Of a stretch of 64,000 bases of DNA, positions 43,201 to 54,367 are shown piece by piece. The stretch is from NCBI GenBank assembly GCA_963931925.1, contig OZ007570.1:59869848-59933847 (forward strand), given 5' to 3'. The notes under the pieces are model-generated. The model was not told where the DNA came from and ran no database searches. It saw only the letters and a program-made list of their open reading frames with translations. The position numbers and the translations under genes are program-made. Within the stretch, counting starts at the first letter, position 1. The number at the start of each line of letters is the position of its first letter. Origin of the DNA: Onchidella celtica. Taxonomy: Eukaryota; Mollusca; Gastropoda; Systellommatophora; Onchidiidae.

Positions 43201-44742
43201 AAGTACCTGCCTAGCGATGATCGTCGTCGAGGCGACTCCGTTCATGTCATCGCAAGGGCCAACGCGGCTTTAGTTACTGTCGACGACGAGGACCCGTTAA
43301 GTATCGACAGATCCTTGCCCATATTACAAGCCTCCGAGAGCATCAGTGATATTAATATCAGTGATGAGCTTACGCCGTCTCAAAAACAGGACCTTACGGA
43401 CCTGCTCCAAGAATTTGCGACAGTGTTCACTGACCTGCCCGGTTGTACGTTTTTAGTCCAACATGTAATCCGTCTCCAGACAGACGTGCCTGTTTTTGTA
43501 AAACCGTACCCGTACCCGCTGCACGCTCACGAAACAATAATCACCGAGGTACGTGCAATGTTACAATTAGGCGTAATAGAGCGGTCTACAAGCCCTTATT
43601 GCTCGCCCATTGTGTTAGTCAAGAAGAAAGACGATACCGTGCGCTTCTGCATTGACTATAGAAAGCTCAATGCTATTACCATCTATGATGCGGAACCCAT
43701 TCCCAATCAGGAGGACCTTTTCGCGCGGTTATCTAACGCCACTATCTTCTCTAAAATAGACTTATCCAAAGGATATTGGCAGATTCCTCTCGAAGAGGAT
43801 AGTAAACAGTATACAGCCTTTCAAACCCCTTTGGGTTTAATGCAATGGAAATATATGCCTTTTGGACTGGTTACTGCACCAGCAACTTTCGCGCGCATGA
43901 TGAACATCTTATTAAATGAACTGCGCTGCGTGTTATCCTACTTCGATGATATATGTATTTTTCAGACCGATTGGGCTGGCCACTTGATGGCCCTTCGTGA
44001 AGTCTTTGCCACTCTTCGCCGAGCTGGCCTTACCGCGAGGCCCAGTAAGGTCTTCTTGGGCTATTCCCACATAAACTTCTTGGGTCATACCATAACCCGC
44101 GGGGTTCAGACTCCAGACAATCGCAAAATATCCACTATTTTGAAACTTCAACCCCCTAAAACTAAAAAACAAGTCCGTAGCTTGTTGGGACTTTTGAATT
44201 ACTACAGGAAGTTCATACCAAACTTTTCTTCCCTTTCAGCCCCGTTATCTGATCTAACGAGGAAGAATTTTCCAAATAAAGTCGTCTGGACGCCTCAGTG
44301 CGCTGATGCCCTTCAGACTATTCAGAATTTATTTTCTACTTTCCCCCTGCTTGTTTTACCAGATATTCGCCAGACCTTCGTCGTCCGTACAGATGCGTCG
44401 GATAAAGGTATCGGCGCCGTGTTGCTCCAAGAGCATGAAGGTTCCTTACGTCCGTGCTTTTACGCAAGCCGGAAGCTACTTGATAGAGAGACTCGATATG
44501 CGATTATCGAACGTGAGTGTCTCGCGATTGTTTACGCGGTCGATGCATTTTCTCGATACTTATTAATGTCCGAATTTATAATTGAAACGGATCATCGTCC
44601 ATTACTATTCCGCAAGTCGAACAGAGCGAGAAATGCGCGACTTACCCGATGGAGCCTTGCGCTCCAGGAATACAAATTTACCATTAGAGCTATACCTGGG
44701 AATGATAATCTACAAGCCGATGTGTTGTCCCGGTTAATTTAG
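40228..44742 (+). CDS. Gag-pol polyprotein, array unit 2
   Basis: A 1504-codon ORF whose translation is identical to unit 1. Domain order is gag, CCHC, protease, integrase, RT, RNase H, with every catalytic residue kept. The start is the same ATG context (ccataatgac). It is followed by the same 3' region and polypurine tract (45332-45344). Confidence 0.95.
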   Translation: MTDYSAYINAAKLLGVPDDQLPAWCERKQKEDQELAREERAAERAEKAEEREREREKERHEREKEEREREKEEREREKEERKRAENAAQREHEIFLKKLELQAIQPTAAPLASANNVKTKPKLPTYNDKIDHIDSYIHRFELHAVAAGWDRTEWTSCLANLLTGRALEVFHGLNIEDSKNYDVLKKALLKRFQHTEDGFHQRFRTCKPDPSENFSTYVDRLKHYLDRWIQLAGIADGSFQGLYELILKDQIYNACHPDLVSHLKEWAPKTLIETTSLAEQYASAHPNRSLAKPKTSEPFYAGVSGAPPAGSRNSRPTNRQTPSPRAYSQPPPNRSRGFPRRAGPPTGPQAQNFSGPPRRDNYKGFQYQGPPCPPPWAYFTTPYNAPPMPPQRNVNIIRCYRCNRPGHISKDCKVKFEAANACTVVVPAAQNVSPVELTSPMTGAVPVMSALHQHGSLTLYKGHVNAIPASVLRDTGCTTIGVRESLVRPTQLIEQQATCITFGGSVERFRLAEVYVATPFITGVVTACVLPNPVADLIIGNLPQVNDTPDGDLNIWTEEVACVITRQQSKRPPDSNLATPVFDFNVTPSIFYREQQNDSSLQPLFARVQPQNGNASPFLIKNKLLYRNFRNKRDAVEQLVVPKSFRRDILRLAHDTSFSGHQGSARTKSRILAHFFWPGVYADVNRFVARCDVCQKRTPKGKASRAPLQEMPPVSIPFQRVAIDLVGPLTKSDRGHRFILSVIDYATRWPEAIPLKDITADHIAEALMTIFSRVGFPGEILSDRGPQFTSELYKKVLELAGIRQKLTSPYHPQSNGCCERWNASMKAMLARVSADRPGDWDRQLPAILFAYRELPNASTGFSPFELLYGRKPRGPMAILNQLFTGSETDDYDTRSAYQYVVDLRQRIINACKTALQFACARASSSKFYRDQGAQMRALTVGDLTLVLLPQTQNILLLTWKGPYRVQKRLSRVNYLIDIRGQQKVFHINMLKKYLPSDDRRRGDSVHVIARANAALVTVDDEDPLSIDRSLPILQASESISDINISDELTPSQKQDLTDLLQEFATVFTDLPGCTFLVQHVIRLQTDVPVFVKPYPYPLHAHETIITEVRAMLQLGVIERSTSPYCSPIVLVKKKDDTVRFCIDYRKLNAITIYDAEPIPNQEDLFARLSNATIFSKIDLSKGYWQIPLEEDSKQYTAFQTPLGLMQWKYMPFGLVTAPATFARMMNILLNELRCVLSYFDDICIFQTDWAGHLMALREVFATLRRAGLTARPSKVFLGYSHINFLGHTITRGVQTPDNRKISTILKLQPPKTKKQVRSLLGLLNYYRKFIPNFSSLSAPLSDLTRKNFPNKVVWTPQCADALQTIQNLFSTFPLLVLPDIRQTFVVRTDASDKGIGAVLLQEHEGSLRPCFYASRKLLDRETRYAIIERECLAIVYAVDAFSRYLLMSEFIIETDHRPLLFRKSNRARNARLTRWSLALQEYKFTIRAIPGNDNLQADVLSRLI

Positions 44743-45344
44743 TATCATTATATAGTCTGTAAACATTGAGGTTGAGCATTTTTCACCTTATTCGGAGACC
44801 GTGGATGGTTTCACATTATTTGTCCTACAAGTTATGGGCATACTTTCTCAAAATTTATGTGATTCCTTTATCCACTAGCGTCCATTCTGACCAAGACCTG
44901 AGTTCCAGACAACCTTGATGCCTTTGTCTGCGGGTCAATGAGATGAGGAAATGGCAAACCAAGGGACCAGACCTACTGCTGCCAGGATACCATTACGTTA
45001 GATTAACCATTGTTTGTACATGTTATATATGTCATAATTACGCTCAGTGAAGCTATGAGCTAGATGCTCAATATTTTAAGTCTTTACAGTATGTCTTTGT
45101 GAAATAGGTTATCACTTTAATTGTAACGATATTGTTACATTACATATATTACACTATACACAATTACCACATATATTATAGAACGTCGCATATGTCCTTC
45201 AGAATGCACGTTCTCAACAATTTTTTTCATGACTTTCAGTTAACGCTATAGTTTTTCCATATGGCTTCCAAATGTATTCTGACTTAATGACTTTAGTACA
45301 CATTGTGTCGTTCAAACCCTAAGTTTTCACTGGGGTGGGGGATG

Positions 45345-46631
45345 TGTCAAGACCAGATTTAATTCATAAGAGTAAATTTTTGCGAGAGCAGTAAGTAATT
45401 TTTAGAAACGTAATTATTGTACGAGCCAGCATAACTTGGCCTTGAGCTGGTCTCGTAAACAATGTGTTTTGAACAGTTTTTTCCCTGATAGATAGACAGA
45501 AGGTGGGGAAGGATAGAGGGACAGCGTAGGTGTGCATGACTGAGCACTTGTTGTATCTCGTGTTTTGAACTAGGGGTAGTAAAGAGGGAAGGGGTGAGTA
45601 GGAATTAAATGTTATTGAGACGTCTGTTGACGTACAGAAAAACCGTGATCCAGAGTAAAAGCTCGGGGTTTTGAACATGTTAAGAATTTATTGCTATAAA
45701 ATTTATATTATATTGTATTGAAGTAATTCGACCTTTGATGTCGACCCAAGGTCGTTGCGTAGGGCTGTTACTTAAAATAACCCAGTTCGGCAGCTGAGCT
45801 AGAAGTGGTTGCACCAATCACAATCCAGGAATTAGACGGTAAGCTGCAGATGCAGTCCAGTATTTAAGGCCATACAGAACTTAGTTCTGGGCCACATGTA
45901 GAAAATCCATTTACGAGGTGGACGGCGATAGTCCTCAGCCAGATGAGGGACATGGAGACGCAGTTGAGCAGTCCATTGTGAGGGGCCTGATTTAAAGCTC
46001 CAGAGCCTAAGCTACTTGGTCTGATATAAACCCACAGCGTTTACATCCAGCGCTCTCACTCCCAGTGAGGGCCGCATGGTGAGAATCTATACTAATTTGT
46101 AATGATGAAAGTGAACCGTTCTACTTACTTTTGAAGACAGTTTCAGAGCTACCGCCAGACAACGCATGGTTGTACAAGCATTCTCCATGGCGTGTCTAGA
46201 GGAAATGTCCACATCATAACATGTCTCATTGAATTAATAGAATTTAAACTGTTAAATCTGTCGCCACGTGCGCGGATTCTATTTGCCATATAACTCATAT
46301 GACCTGCAAGTAGTTAGATTGAATTCGTTAGTCTTTATAAAAGCTGTAGTTCCATTAGTTAGATTCAGTTGCCTTTGAATTGATATATATATTTATAATT
46401 ATATTTGTTACATTAATTCCTGTAATTAAACTGCTCTACAGTTCTGCTAAAATTGAAAGCAATTGATTTATTTAGTTTCTAGAGTGCAAGTATTTATTTT
46501 TGTGTGTTCGTCGATTGTGGGAGCGGACCTCGAAAGAGTGCAAGTATTTATTTTTGTGTGTTCGTCGATTGTGGGAGCGGACCTCGAAAGAGTGTCAGTC
46601 GAAATATCCCCATGTAACCCACATCGCGACA
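45345..46631 (+). repeat. LTR 3 of array (shared)
   Basis: 1287 bp, same variant state as LTR 2: C at 45782 and two 54-bp units. Confidence 0.95.
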
Positions 46632-48012
46632 TTGGAGGGGACACTACACACCATTGTTTAGTTTATAGTTTATTTAGATTAGAGTATATCGTTTTTCTCT
46701 TTGATTAACTTTTGTTTTTTTTTCAGTTTCAGTGCTCACGTGGTCTTCACGTTGAGCTACTTTAATTACTTCATTGTATTTAGTTTTGTATACTGCTTTC
46801 TTTCATTATTTGTTCCACATATTTCCGGCTCTCCCATTGACCCGAGGATCGAGGCCAAGGAGACTTCAACATAACTAAACGAAGAAAGACAAACGTACTG
46901 ACTGTGGTGTACGCAAGGGCTAAAGGAATCTCCACCAGTTCCTTGAGTTAAGTGATTCCATCCTTAATATCGTCTGCGTTAAGGAGTTGAGTGTTCCTCC
47001 TTCTGTTTTACAGGCTCATTTTACTTTTTCTCTGTGTTTAGGAACCCACGGGCGGTGGCGAGGGCGTTCTTACGTGTGCGTGTCCTCTGTGCCAAAGTGG
47101 TGGCTTGGTCGCCGATTTTGCCGTTTCGACGACAACGTCTGCGGTCTCGCAACAACCAGTGGTGATTAAAACAGTGAGGATTCGCATTCGTGAGAATAGA
47201 CTTTGATAGGGATCTGTACATTTTGTTTAGATTGTAGCGTTTCTATCTTCCTCGTTGTTTTAGGAAGACGTCTCTCTTGTCCTCTTCTTAATCCTATCTG
47301 TAAATATGTTCAGACTGTAGAGTTTGTTATTGTCCGTCTTTTCTTGTTAGTCTAGCGTCGAGTTTCGTGTTGTTGTTTTTTATTACACCTTACGTACATT
47401 GTAATTATACATTCCTTTTCTTAAATATATTGCCTGTGTGAATCATGCGTCAATGTTGACGCATTGATTATATTCTCTGGTTGTTGTGACGAGTAAGGCT
47501 CATAGGCCGGAAGTTAAATATATTGTTGGGAATAGAGATTCCCCATTCAAGCGCAGTTGTGCACCTGCCTTGAATCTTCAGTAACTAAGTACTGAAATAG
47601 TAGTTCTTAAAAAGAACTTCAGGTAATAGAATTTACCTCGGAATTTAAAATATACGATAGCTATATAAAGATAGCTGTAATTTTAATCAACGAAATAAAA
47701 TTGTCGTTGATTTATACGTCATAAACATTAGTTACGCAGTGATAACAGTAAGGACACTGCAAGTTGTATAACGAAGGAACAGTGTTGGTAATTCGTCGTT
47801 CTTAGTAGCGGCCACCCGACGAGGTCAATTGGCCTCAGGGATAATTGATAACTTCAGGTTAATAATTAAGATTGTTATTTTAATCGGATAATCGTAAAGA
47901 ATACAGTGCTAACATAGTTCACTGTACGCAGGTTATCGCGTGAAGGATCCGGATACCTGACCTTTATCAATACTAGATCTCATATAGAGACTTATTCGGA
48001 GTCTTAACCATA
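46632..48012 (+). other. 5' leader of array unit 3
   Basis: As in units 1 and 2 except for G at 47375, which interrupts a T run. The hairpin is at 47441-47469. Confidence 0.7.
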
Positions 48013-51000
48013 ATGACTGATTACTCTGCCTATATTAACGCGGCGAAGCTGTTGGGCGTCCCCGATGATCAGCTACCCGCTTGGTGCGAAAGGAAACAAA
48101 AGGAAGACCAAGAGCTGGCTCGAGAGGAGCGCGCCGCAGAACGAGCCGAGAAGGCCGAGGAACGCGAACGAGAAAGAGAAAAAGAACGACACGAAAGAGA
48201 AAAAGAAGAACGAGAAAGAGAAAAAGAAGAACGAGAAAGAGAAAAAGAAGAACGAAAAAGAGCTGAGAACGCGGCTCAAAGAGAGCATGAAATTTTTCTA
48301 AAGAAACTAGAATTGCAGGCCATCCAGCCCACCGCGGCTCCGCTAGCATCCGCGAATAATGTTAAAACTAAGCCGAAGCTACCGACCTACAATGATAAGA
48401 TCGACCACATCGATTCTTACATCCATCGCTTTGAGCTCCACGCTGTAGCCGCCGGTTGGGACCGCACGGAATGGACTTCGTGCCTTGCAAATTTATTGAC
48501 TGGTCGTGCGCTTGAGGTATTTCATGGCCTCAATATTGAAGATTCTAAAAACTATGATGTCCTTAAAAAGGCTCTTCTCAAAAGATTTCAACATACAGAG
48601 GACGGGTTTCACCAACGATTCCGGACGTGTAAACCGGACCCATCCGAAAACTTCTCTACGTACGTTGATCGATTAAAGCACTACCTCGACCGCTGGATTC
48701 AGTTAGCCGGCATCGCTGACGGTAGCTTTCAAGGGCTGTACGAGCTAATATTAAAGGACCAAATTTATAACGCGTGTCACCCTGATCTGGTGTCCCACCT
48801 TAAAGAGTGGGCACCGAAAACATTAATAGAAACCACGTCGTTGGCGGAGCAGTACGCTTCTGCCCATCCCAATCGTTCGCTGGCGAAACCAAAAACAAGC
48901 GAACCCTTTTATGCCGGAGTCAGTGGTGCTCCACCTGCGGGAAGTAGAAATTCCCGTCCTACTAATCGCCAGACACCGTCTCCGAGGGCATACTCCCAAC
49001 CGCCACCGAATCGATCGCGCGGTTTTCCGCGACGTGCTGGACCACCCACTGGACCACAAGCGCAAAATTTTTCTGGTCCACCGCGTCGGGATAATTACAA
49101 GGGCTTCCAGTATCAAGGCCCACCATGCCCACCTCCTTGGGCATATTTTACTACTCCATATAACGCGCCTCCAATGCCACCCCAACGTAACGTGAATATT
49201 ATCAGGTGCTATCGGTGCAATAGACCTGGGCATATATCAAAGGATTGTAAAGTAAAATTCGAGGCTGCGAATGCTTGCACTGTCGTAGTTCCGGCTGCAC
49301 AGAATGTCAGCCCCGTCGAACTCACGTCGCCCATGACGGGCGCCGTCCCGGTGATGTCGGCCCTTCATCAGCACGGGTCATTGACATTATATAAAGGTCA
49401 TGTAAATGCCATACCCGCGTCCGTGTTACGGGATACAGGATGCACCACCATAGGTGTCCGGGAGTCTTTGGTTCGACCGACCCAACTTATTGAACAACAG
49501 GCAACATGTATTACTTTTGGGGGCTCCGTCGAGCGTTTCCGACTCGCGGAGGTCTACGTCGCCACGCCATTTATTACCGGTGTCGTAACGGCGTGTGTTT
49601 TACCGAATCCGGTTGCCGATTTAATAATTGGTAACTTACCACAGGTGAACGATACACCTGACGGCGACTTGAACATCTGGACAGAAGAAGTTGCGTGTGT
49701 AATCACCCGACAACAGTCAAAGCGTCCACCGGATAGTAATTTAGCGACCCCCGTTTTTGATTTCAATGTCACGCCTTCCATTTTTTACAGAGAACAACAA
49801 AACGACTCTTCACTTCAACCGCTGTTTGCGAGGGTTCAACCTCAGAATGGAAATGCCTCTCCATTCCTTATTAAGAATAAATTACTTTATAGAAATTTCA
49901 GAAATAAACGCGACGCCGTCGAACAGCTGGTAGTTCCTAAGTCGTTCCGTCGTGATATTTTGCGTCTCGCGCACGACACTTCCTTTTCAGGCCACCAAGG
50001 TTCAGCCAGAACCAAGTCACGAATATTGGCACATTTTTTTTGGCCTGGAGTATACGCGGACGTCAACCGTTTTGTGGCGCGCTGCGATGTGTGTCAAAAA
50101 CGTACACCCAAAGGTAAGGCATCGCGCGCGCCCCTACAGGAAATGCCTCCAGTCTCAATCCCATTTCAGCGGGTCGCGATTGACTTGGTGGGCCCTCTTA
50201 CTAAATCAGATAGGGGCCACCGTTTTATTCTTTCGGTCATCGACTACGCGACGCGCTGGCCTGAGGCTATTCCCTTGAAAGACATTACGGCTGACCATAT
50301 CGCTGAAGCGCTTATGACTATTTTCTCGCGAGTCGGATTTCCCGGCGAGATTCTTTCCGACAGAGGTCCACAATTCACCTCTGAACTATACAAAAAGGTG
50401 CTGGAGTTAGCGGGCATTAGGCAGAAATTAACGTCCCCCTATCATCCGCAATCAAACGGTTGTTGCGAGCGGTGGAACGCGAGCATGAAGGCAATGTTAG
50501 CCCGCGTATCTGCCGATAGACCAGGAGACTGGGACCGTCAGCTCCCCGCTATTCTTTTCGCCTATAGGGAACTCCCGAACGCGTCCACGGGTTTCTCCCC
50601 ATTTGAACTATTATACGGACGTAAACCACGTGGCCCGATGGCCATTCTTAATCAATTGTTCACCGGTTCGGAAACCGATGATTATGATACGCGCTCCGCG
50701 TATCAATATGTTGTCGATCTCCGACAACGAATTATTAATGCATGCAAAACCGCTCTGCAATTTGCATGCGCTAGAGCGAGTTCTTCAAAATTTTATCGCG
50801 ATCAGGGCGCCCAAATGCGCGCCTTAACCGTCGGAGATCTGACACTTGTACTTTTGCCTCAAACGCAAAATATACTCCTTCTAACGTGGAAGGGACCATA
50901 TAGAGTCCAAAAGAGACTCTCCAGAGTCAATTACTTGATAGACATCCGCGGGCAGCAAAAAGTATTCCATATTAATATGCTCAAAAAGTACCTGCCTAGC

Positions 51001-52527
51001 GATGATCGTCGTCGAGGCGACTCCGTTCATGTCATCGCAAGGGCCAACGCGGCTTTAGTTACTGTCGACGACGAGGACCCGTTAAGTATCGACAGATCCT
51101 TGCCCATATTACAAGCCTCCGAGAGCATCAGTGATATTAATATCAGTGATGAGCTTACGCCGTCTCAAAAACAGGACCTTACGGACCTGCTCCAAGAATT
51201 TGCGACAGTGTTCACTGACCTGCCCGGTTGTACGTTTTTAGTCCAACATGTAATCCGTCTCCAGACAGACGTGCCTGTTTTTGTAAAACCGTACCCGTAC
51301 CCGCTGCACGCTCACGAAACAATAATCACCGAGGTACGTGCAATGTTACAATTAGGCGTAATAGAGCGGTCTACAAGCCCTTATTGCTCGCCCATTGTGT
51401 TAGTCAAGAAGAAAGACGATACCGTGCGCTTCTGCATTGACTATAGAAAGCTCAATGCTATTACCATCTATGATGCGGAACCCATTCCCAATCAGGAGGA
51501 CCTTTTCGCGCGGTTATCTAACGCCACTATCTTCTCTAAAATAGACTTATCCAAAGGATATTGGCAGATTCCTCTCGAAGAGGATAGTAAACAGTATACA
51601 GCCTTTCAAACCCCTTTGGGTTTAATGCAATGGAAATATATGCCTTTTGGACTGGTTACTGCACCAGCAACTTTCGCGCGCATGATGAACATCTTATTAA
51701 ATGAACTGCGCTGCGTGTTATCCTACTTCGATGATATATGTATTTTTCAGACCGATTGGGCTGGCCACTTGATGGCCCTTCGTGAAGTCTTTGCCACTCT
51801 TCGCCGAGCTGGCCTTACCGCGAGGCCCAGTAAGGTCTTCTTGGGCTATTCCCACATAAACTTCTTGGGTCATACCATAACCCGCGGGGTTCAGACTCCA
51901 GACAATCGCAAAATATCCACTATTTTGAAACTTCAACCCCCTAAAACTAAAAAACAAGTCCGTAGCTTGTTGGGACTTTTGAATTACTACAGGAAGTTCA
52001 TACCAAACTTTTCTTCCCTTTCAGCCCCGTTATCTGATCTAACGAGGAAGAATTTTCCAAATAAAGTCGTCTGGACGCCTCAGTGCGCTGATGCCCTTCA
52101 GACTATTCAGAATTTATTTTCTACTTTCCCCCTGCTTGTTTTACCAGATATTCGCCAGACCTTCGTCGTCCGTACAGATGCGTCGGATAAAGGTATCGGC
52201 GCCGTGTTGCTCCAAGAGCATGAAGGTTCCTTACGTCCGTGCTTTTACGCAAGCCGGAAGCTACTTGATAGAGAGACTCGATATGCGATTATCGAACGTG
52301 AGTGTCTCGCGATTGTTTACGCGGTCGATGCATTTTCTCGATACTTATTAATGTCCGAATTTATAATTGAAACGGATCATCGTCCATTACTATTCCGCAA
52401 GTCGAACAGAGCGAGAAATGCGCGACTTACCCGATGGAGCCTTGCGCTCCAGGAATACAAATTTACCATTAGAGCTATACCTGGGAATGATAATCTACAA
52501 GCCGATGTGTTGTCCCGGTTAATTTAG
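48013..52527 (+). CDS. Gag-pol polyprotein, array unit 3
   Basis: A 1504-codon ORF, translation identical to units 1 and 2. The absence of any stop, frameshift or amino-acid change over three copies indicates that the array expanded recently or has been homogenised. Confidence 0.95.
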   Translation: MTDYSAYINAAKLLGVPDDQLPAWCERKQKEDQELAREERAAERAEKAEEREREREKERHEREKEEREREKEEREREKEERKRAENAAQREHEIFLKKLELQAIQPTAAPLASANNVKTKPKLPTYNDKIDHIDSYIHRFELHAVAAGWDRTEWTSCLANLLTGRALEVFHGLNIEDSKNYDVLKKALLKRFQHTEDGFHQRFRTCKPDPSENFSTYVDRLKHYLDRWIQLAGIADGSFQGLYELILKDQIYNACHPDLVSHLKEWAPKTLIETTSLAEQYASAHPNRSLAKPKTSEPFYAGVSGAPPAGSRNSRPTNRQTPSPRAYSQPPPNRSRGFPRRAGPPTGPQAQNFSGPPRRDNYKGFQYQGPPCPPPWAYFTTPYNAPPMPPQRNVNIIRCYRCNRPGHISKDCKVKFEAANACTVVVPAAQNVSPVELTSPMTGAVPVMSALHQHGSLTLYKGHVNAIPASVLRDTGCTTIGVRESLVRPTQLIEQQATCITFGGSVERFRLAEVYVATPFITGVVTACVLPNPVADLIIGNLPQVNDTPDGDLNIWTEEVACVITRQQSKRPPDSNLATPVFDFNVTPSIFYREQQNDSSLQPLFARVQPQNGNASPFLIKNKLLYRNFRNKRDAVEQLVVPKSFRRDILRLAHDTSFSGHQGSARTKSRILAHFFWPGVYADVNRFVARCDVCQKRTPKGKASRAPLQEMPPVSIPFQRVAIDLVGPLTKSDRGHRFILSVIDYATRWPEAIPLKDITADHIAEALMTIFSRVGFPGEILSDRGPQFTSELYKKVLELAGIRQKLTSPYHPQSNGCCERWNASMKAMLARVSADRPGDWDRQLPAILFAYRELPNASTGFSPFELLYGRKPRGPMAILNQLFTGSETDDYDTRSAYQYVVDLRQRIINACKTALQFACARASSSKFYRDQGAQMRALTVGDLTLVLLPQTQNILLLTWKGPYRVQKRLSRVNYLIDIRGQQKVFHINMLKKYLPSDDRRRGDSVHVIARANAALVTVDDEDPLSIDRSLPILQASESISDINISDELTPSQKQDLTDLLQEFATVFTDLPGCTFLVQHVIRLQTDVPVFVKPYPYPLHAHETIITEVRAMLQLGVIERSTSPYCSPIVLVKKKDDTVRFCIDYRKLNAITIYDAEPIPNQEDLFARLSNATIFSKIDLSKGYWQIPLEEDSKQYTAFQTPLGLMQWKYMPFGLVTAPATFARMMNILLNELRCVLSYFDDICIFQTDWAGHLMALREVFATLRRAGLTARPSKVFLGYSHINFLGHTITRGVQTPDNRKISTILKLQPPKTKKQVRSLLGLLNYYRKFIPNFSSLSAPLSDLTRKNFPNKVVWTPQCADALQTIQNLFSTFPLLVLPDIRQTFVVRTDASDKGIGAVLLQEHEGSLRPCFYASRKLLDRETRYAIIERECLAIVYAVDAFSRYLLMSEFIIETDHRPLLFRKSNRARNARLTRWSLALQEYKFTIRAIPGNDNLQADVLSRLI

Positions 52528-53129
52528 TATCATTATATAGTCTGTAAACATTGAGGTTGAGCATTTTTCACCTTATTCGGAGACCGTGGATGGTTTCACA
52601 TTATTTGTCCTACAAGTTATGGGCATACTTTCTCAAAATTTATGTGATTCCTTTATCCACTAGCGTCCATTCTGACCAAGACCTGAGTTCCAGACAACCT
52701 TGATGCCTTTGTCTGCGGGTCAATGAGATGAGGAAATGGCAAACCAAGGGACCAGACCTACTGCTGCCAGGATACCATTACGTTAGATTAACCATTGTTT
52801 GTACATGTTATATATGTCATAATTACGCTCAGTGAAGCTATGAGCTAGATGCTCAATATTTTAAGTCTTTACAGTATGTCTTTGTGAAATAGGTTATCAC
52901 TTTAATTGTAACGATATTGTTACATTACATATATTACACTATACACAATTACCACATATATTATAGAACGTCGCATATGTCCTTCAGAATGCACGTTCTC
53001 AACAATTTTTTTCATGACTTTCAGTTAACGCTATAGTTTTTCCATATGGCTTCCAAATGTATTCTGACTTAATGACTTTAGTACACATTGTGTCGTTCAA
53101 ACCCTAAGTTTTCACTGGGGTGGGGGATG

Positions 53130-54362
53130 TGTCAAGACCAGATTTAATTCATAAGAGTAAATTTTTGCGAGAGCAGTAAGTAATTTTTAGAAACGTAATT
53201 ATTGTACGAGCCAGCATAACTTGGCCTTGAGCTGGTCTCGTAAACAATGTGTTTTGAACAGTTTTTTCCCTGATAGATAGACAGAAGGTGGGGAAGGATA
53301 GAGGGACAGCGTAGGTGTGCATGACTGAGCACTTGTTGTATCTCGTGTTTTGAACTAGGGGTAGTAAAGAGGGAAGGGGTGAGTAGGAATTAAATGTTAT
53401 TGAGACGTCTGTTGACGTACAGAAAAACCGTGATCCAGAGTAAAAGCTCGGGGTTTTGAACATGTTAAGAATTTATTGCTATAAAATTTATATTATATTG
53501 TATTGAAGTAATTCGACCTTTGATGTCGACCCAAGGTCGTTGCGTAGGGCTGTTACTTAAAATAACCCAGTTCGGCAGCTGAGCTAGAAGTGGTTGCACC
53601 AATCACAATCCAGGAATTAGACGGTAAGCTGCAGATGCAGTCCAGTATTTAAGGCCATACAGAACTTAGTTCTGGGCCACATGTAGAAAATCCATTTACG
53701 AGGTGGACGGCGATAGTCCTCAGCCAGATGAGGGACATGGAGACGCAGTTGAGCAGTCCATTGTGAGGGGCCTGATTTAAAGCTCCAGAGCCTAAGCTAC
53801 TTGGTCTGATATAAACCCACAGCGTTTACATCCAGCGCTCTCACTCCCAGTGAGGGCCGCATGGTGAGAATCTATACTAATTTGTAATGATGAAAGTGAA
53901 CCGTTCTACTTACTTTTGAAGACAGTTTCAGAGCTACCGCCAGACAACGCATGGTTGTACAAGCATTCTCCATGGCGTGTCTAGAGGAAATGTCCACATC
54001 ATAACATGTCTCATTGAATTAATAGAATTTAAACTGTTAAATCTGTCGCCACGTGCGCGGATTCTATTTGCCATATAACTCATATGACCTGCAAGTAGTT
54101 AGATTGAATTCGTTAGTCTTTATAAAAGCTGTAGTTCCATTAGTTAGATTCAGTTGCCTTTGAATTGATATATATATTTATAATTATATTTGTTACATTA
54201 ATTCCTGTAATTAAACTGCTCTACAGTTCTGCTAAAATTGAAAGCAATTGATTTATTTAGTTTCTAGAGTGCAAGTATTTATTTTTGTGTGTTCGTCGAT
54301 TGTGGGAGCGGACCTCGAAAGAGTGTCAGTCGAAATATCCCCATGTAACCCACATCGCGACA
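53130..54362 (+). repeat. LTR 4 of array (3' outer)
   Basis: 1233 bp. It carries a single 54-bp unit where the other LTRs have two, and C at 53567. It ends GCGACA, followed by AAGAT. Confidence 0.95.
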
Positions 54363-54367
54363 AAGAT

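Larger units (their letters stand above)
29775..54362 (+). mobile_element. Tandem array of three Gmr1-like LTR retrotransposons sharing four LTRs
   Basis: LTRs start at 29775, 37560, 45345 and 53130, an exact 7785-bp period. Neighbouring units share one LTR. The outer edges carry one 5-bp duplication, AAGAT (29770-29774 and 54363-54367), while the inner LTRs have none. The three internal regions are 6498 bp each and almost identical. I noticed one base difference, at 47375 (G versus T at 31805 and 39590). A single unit with two LTRs would be about 9.07 kb. The orientation is the same as the lipase gene. Confidence 0.95.
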
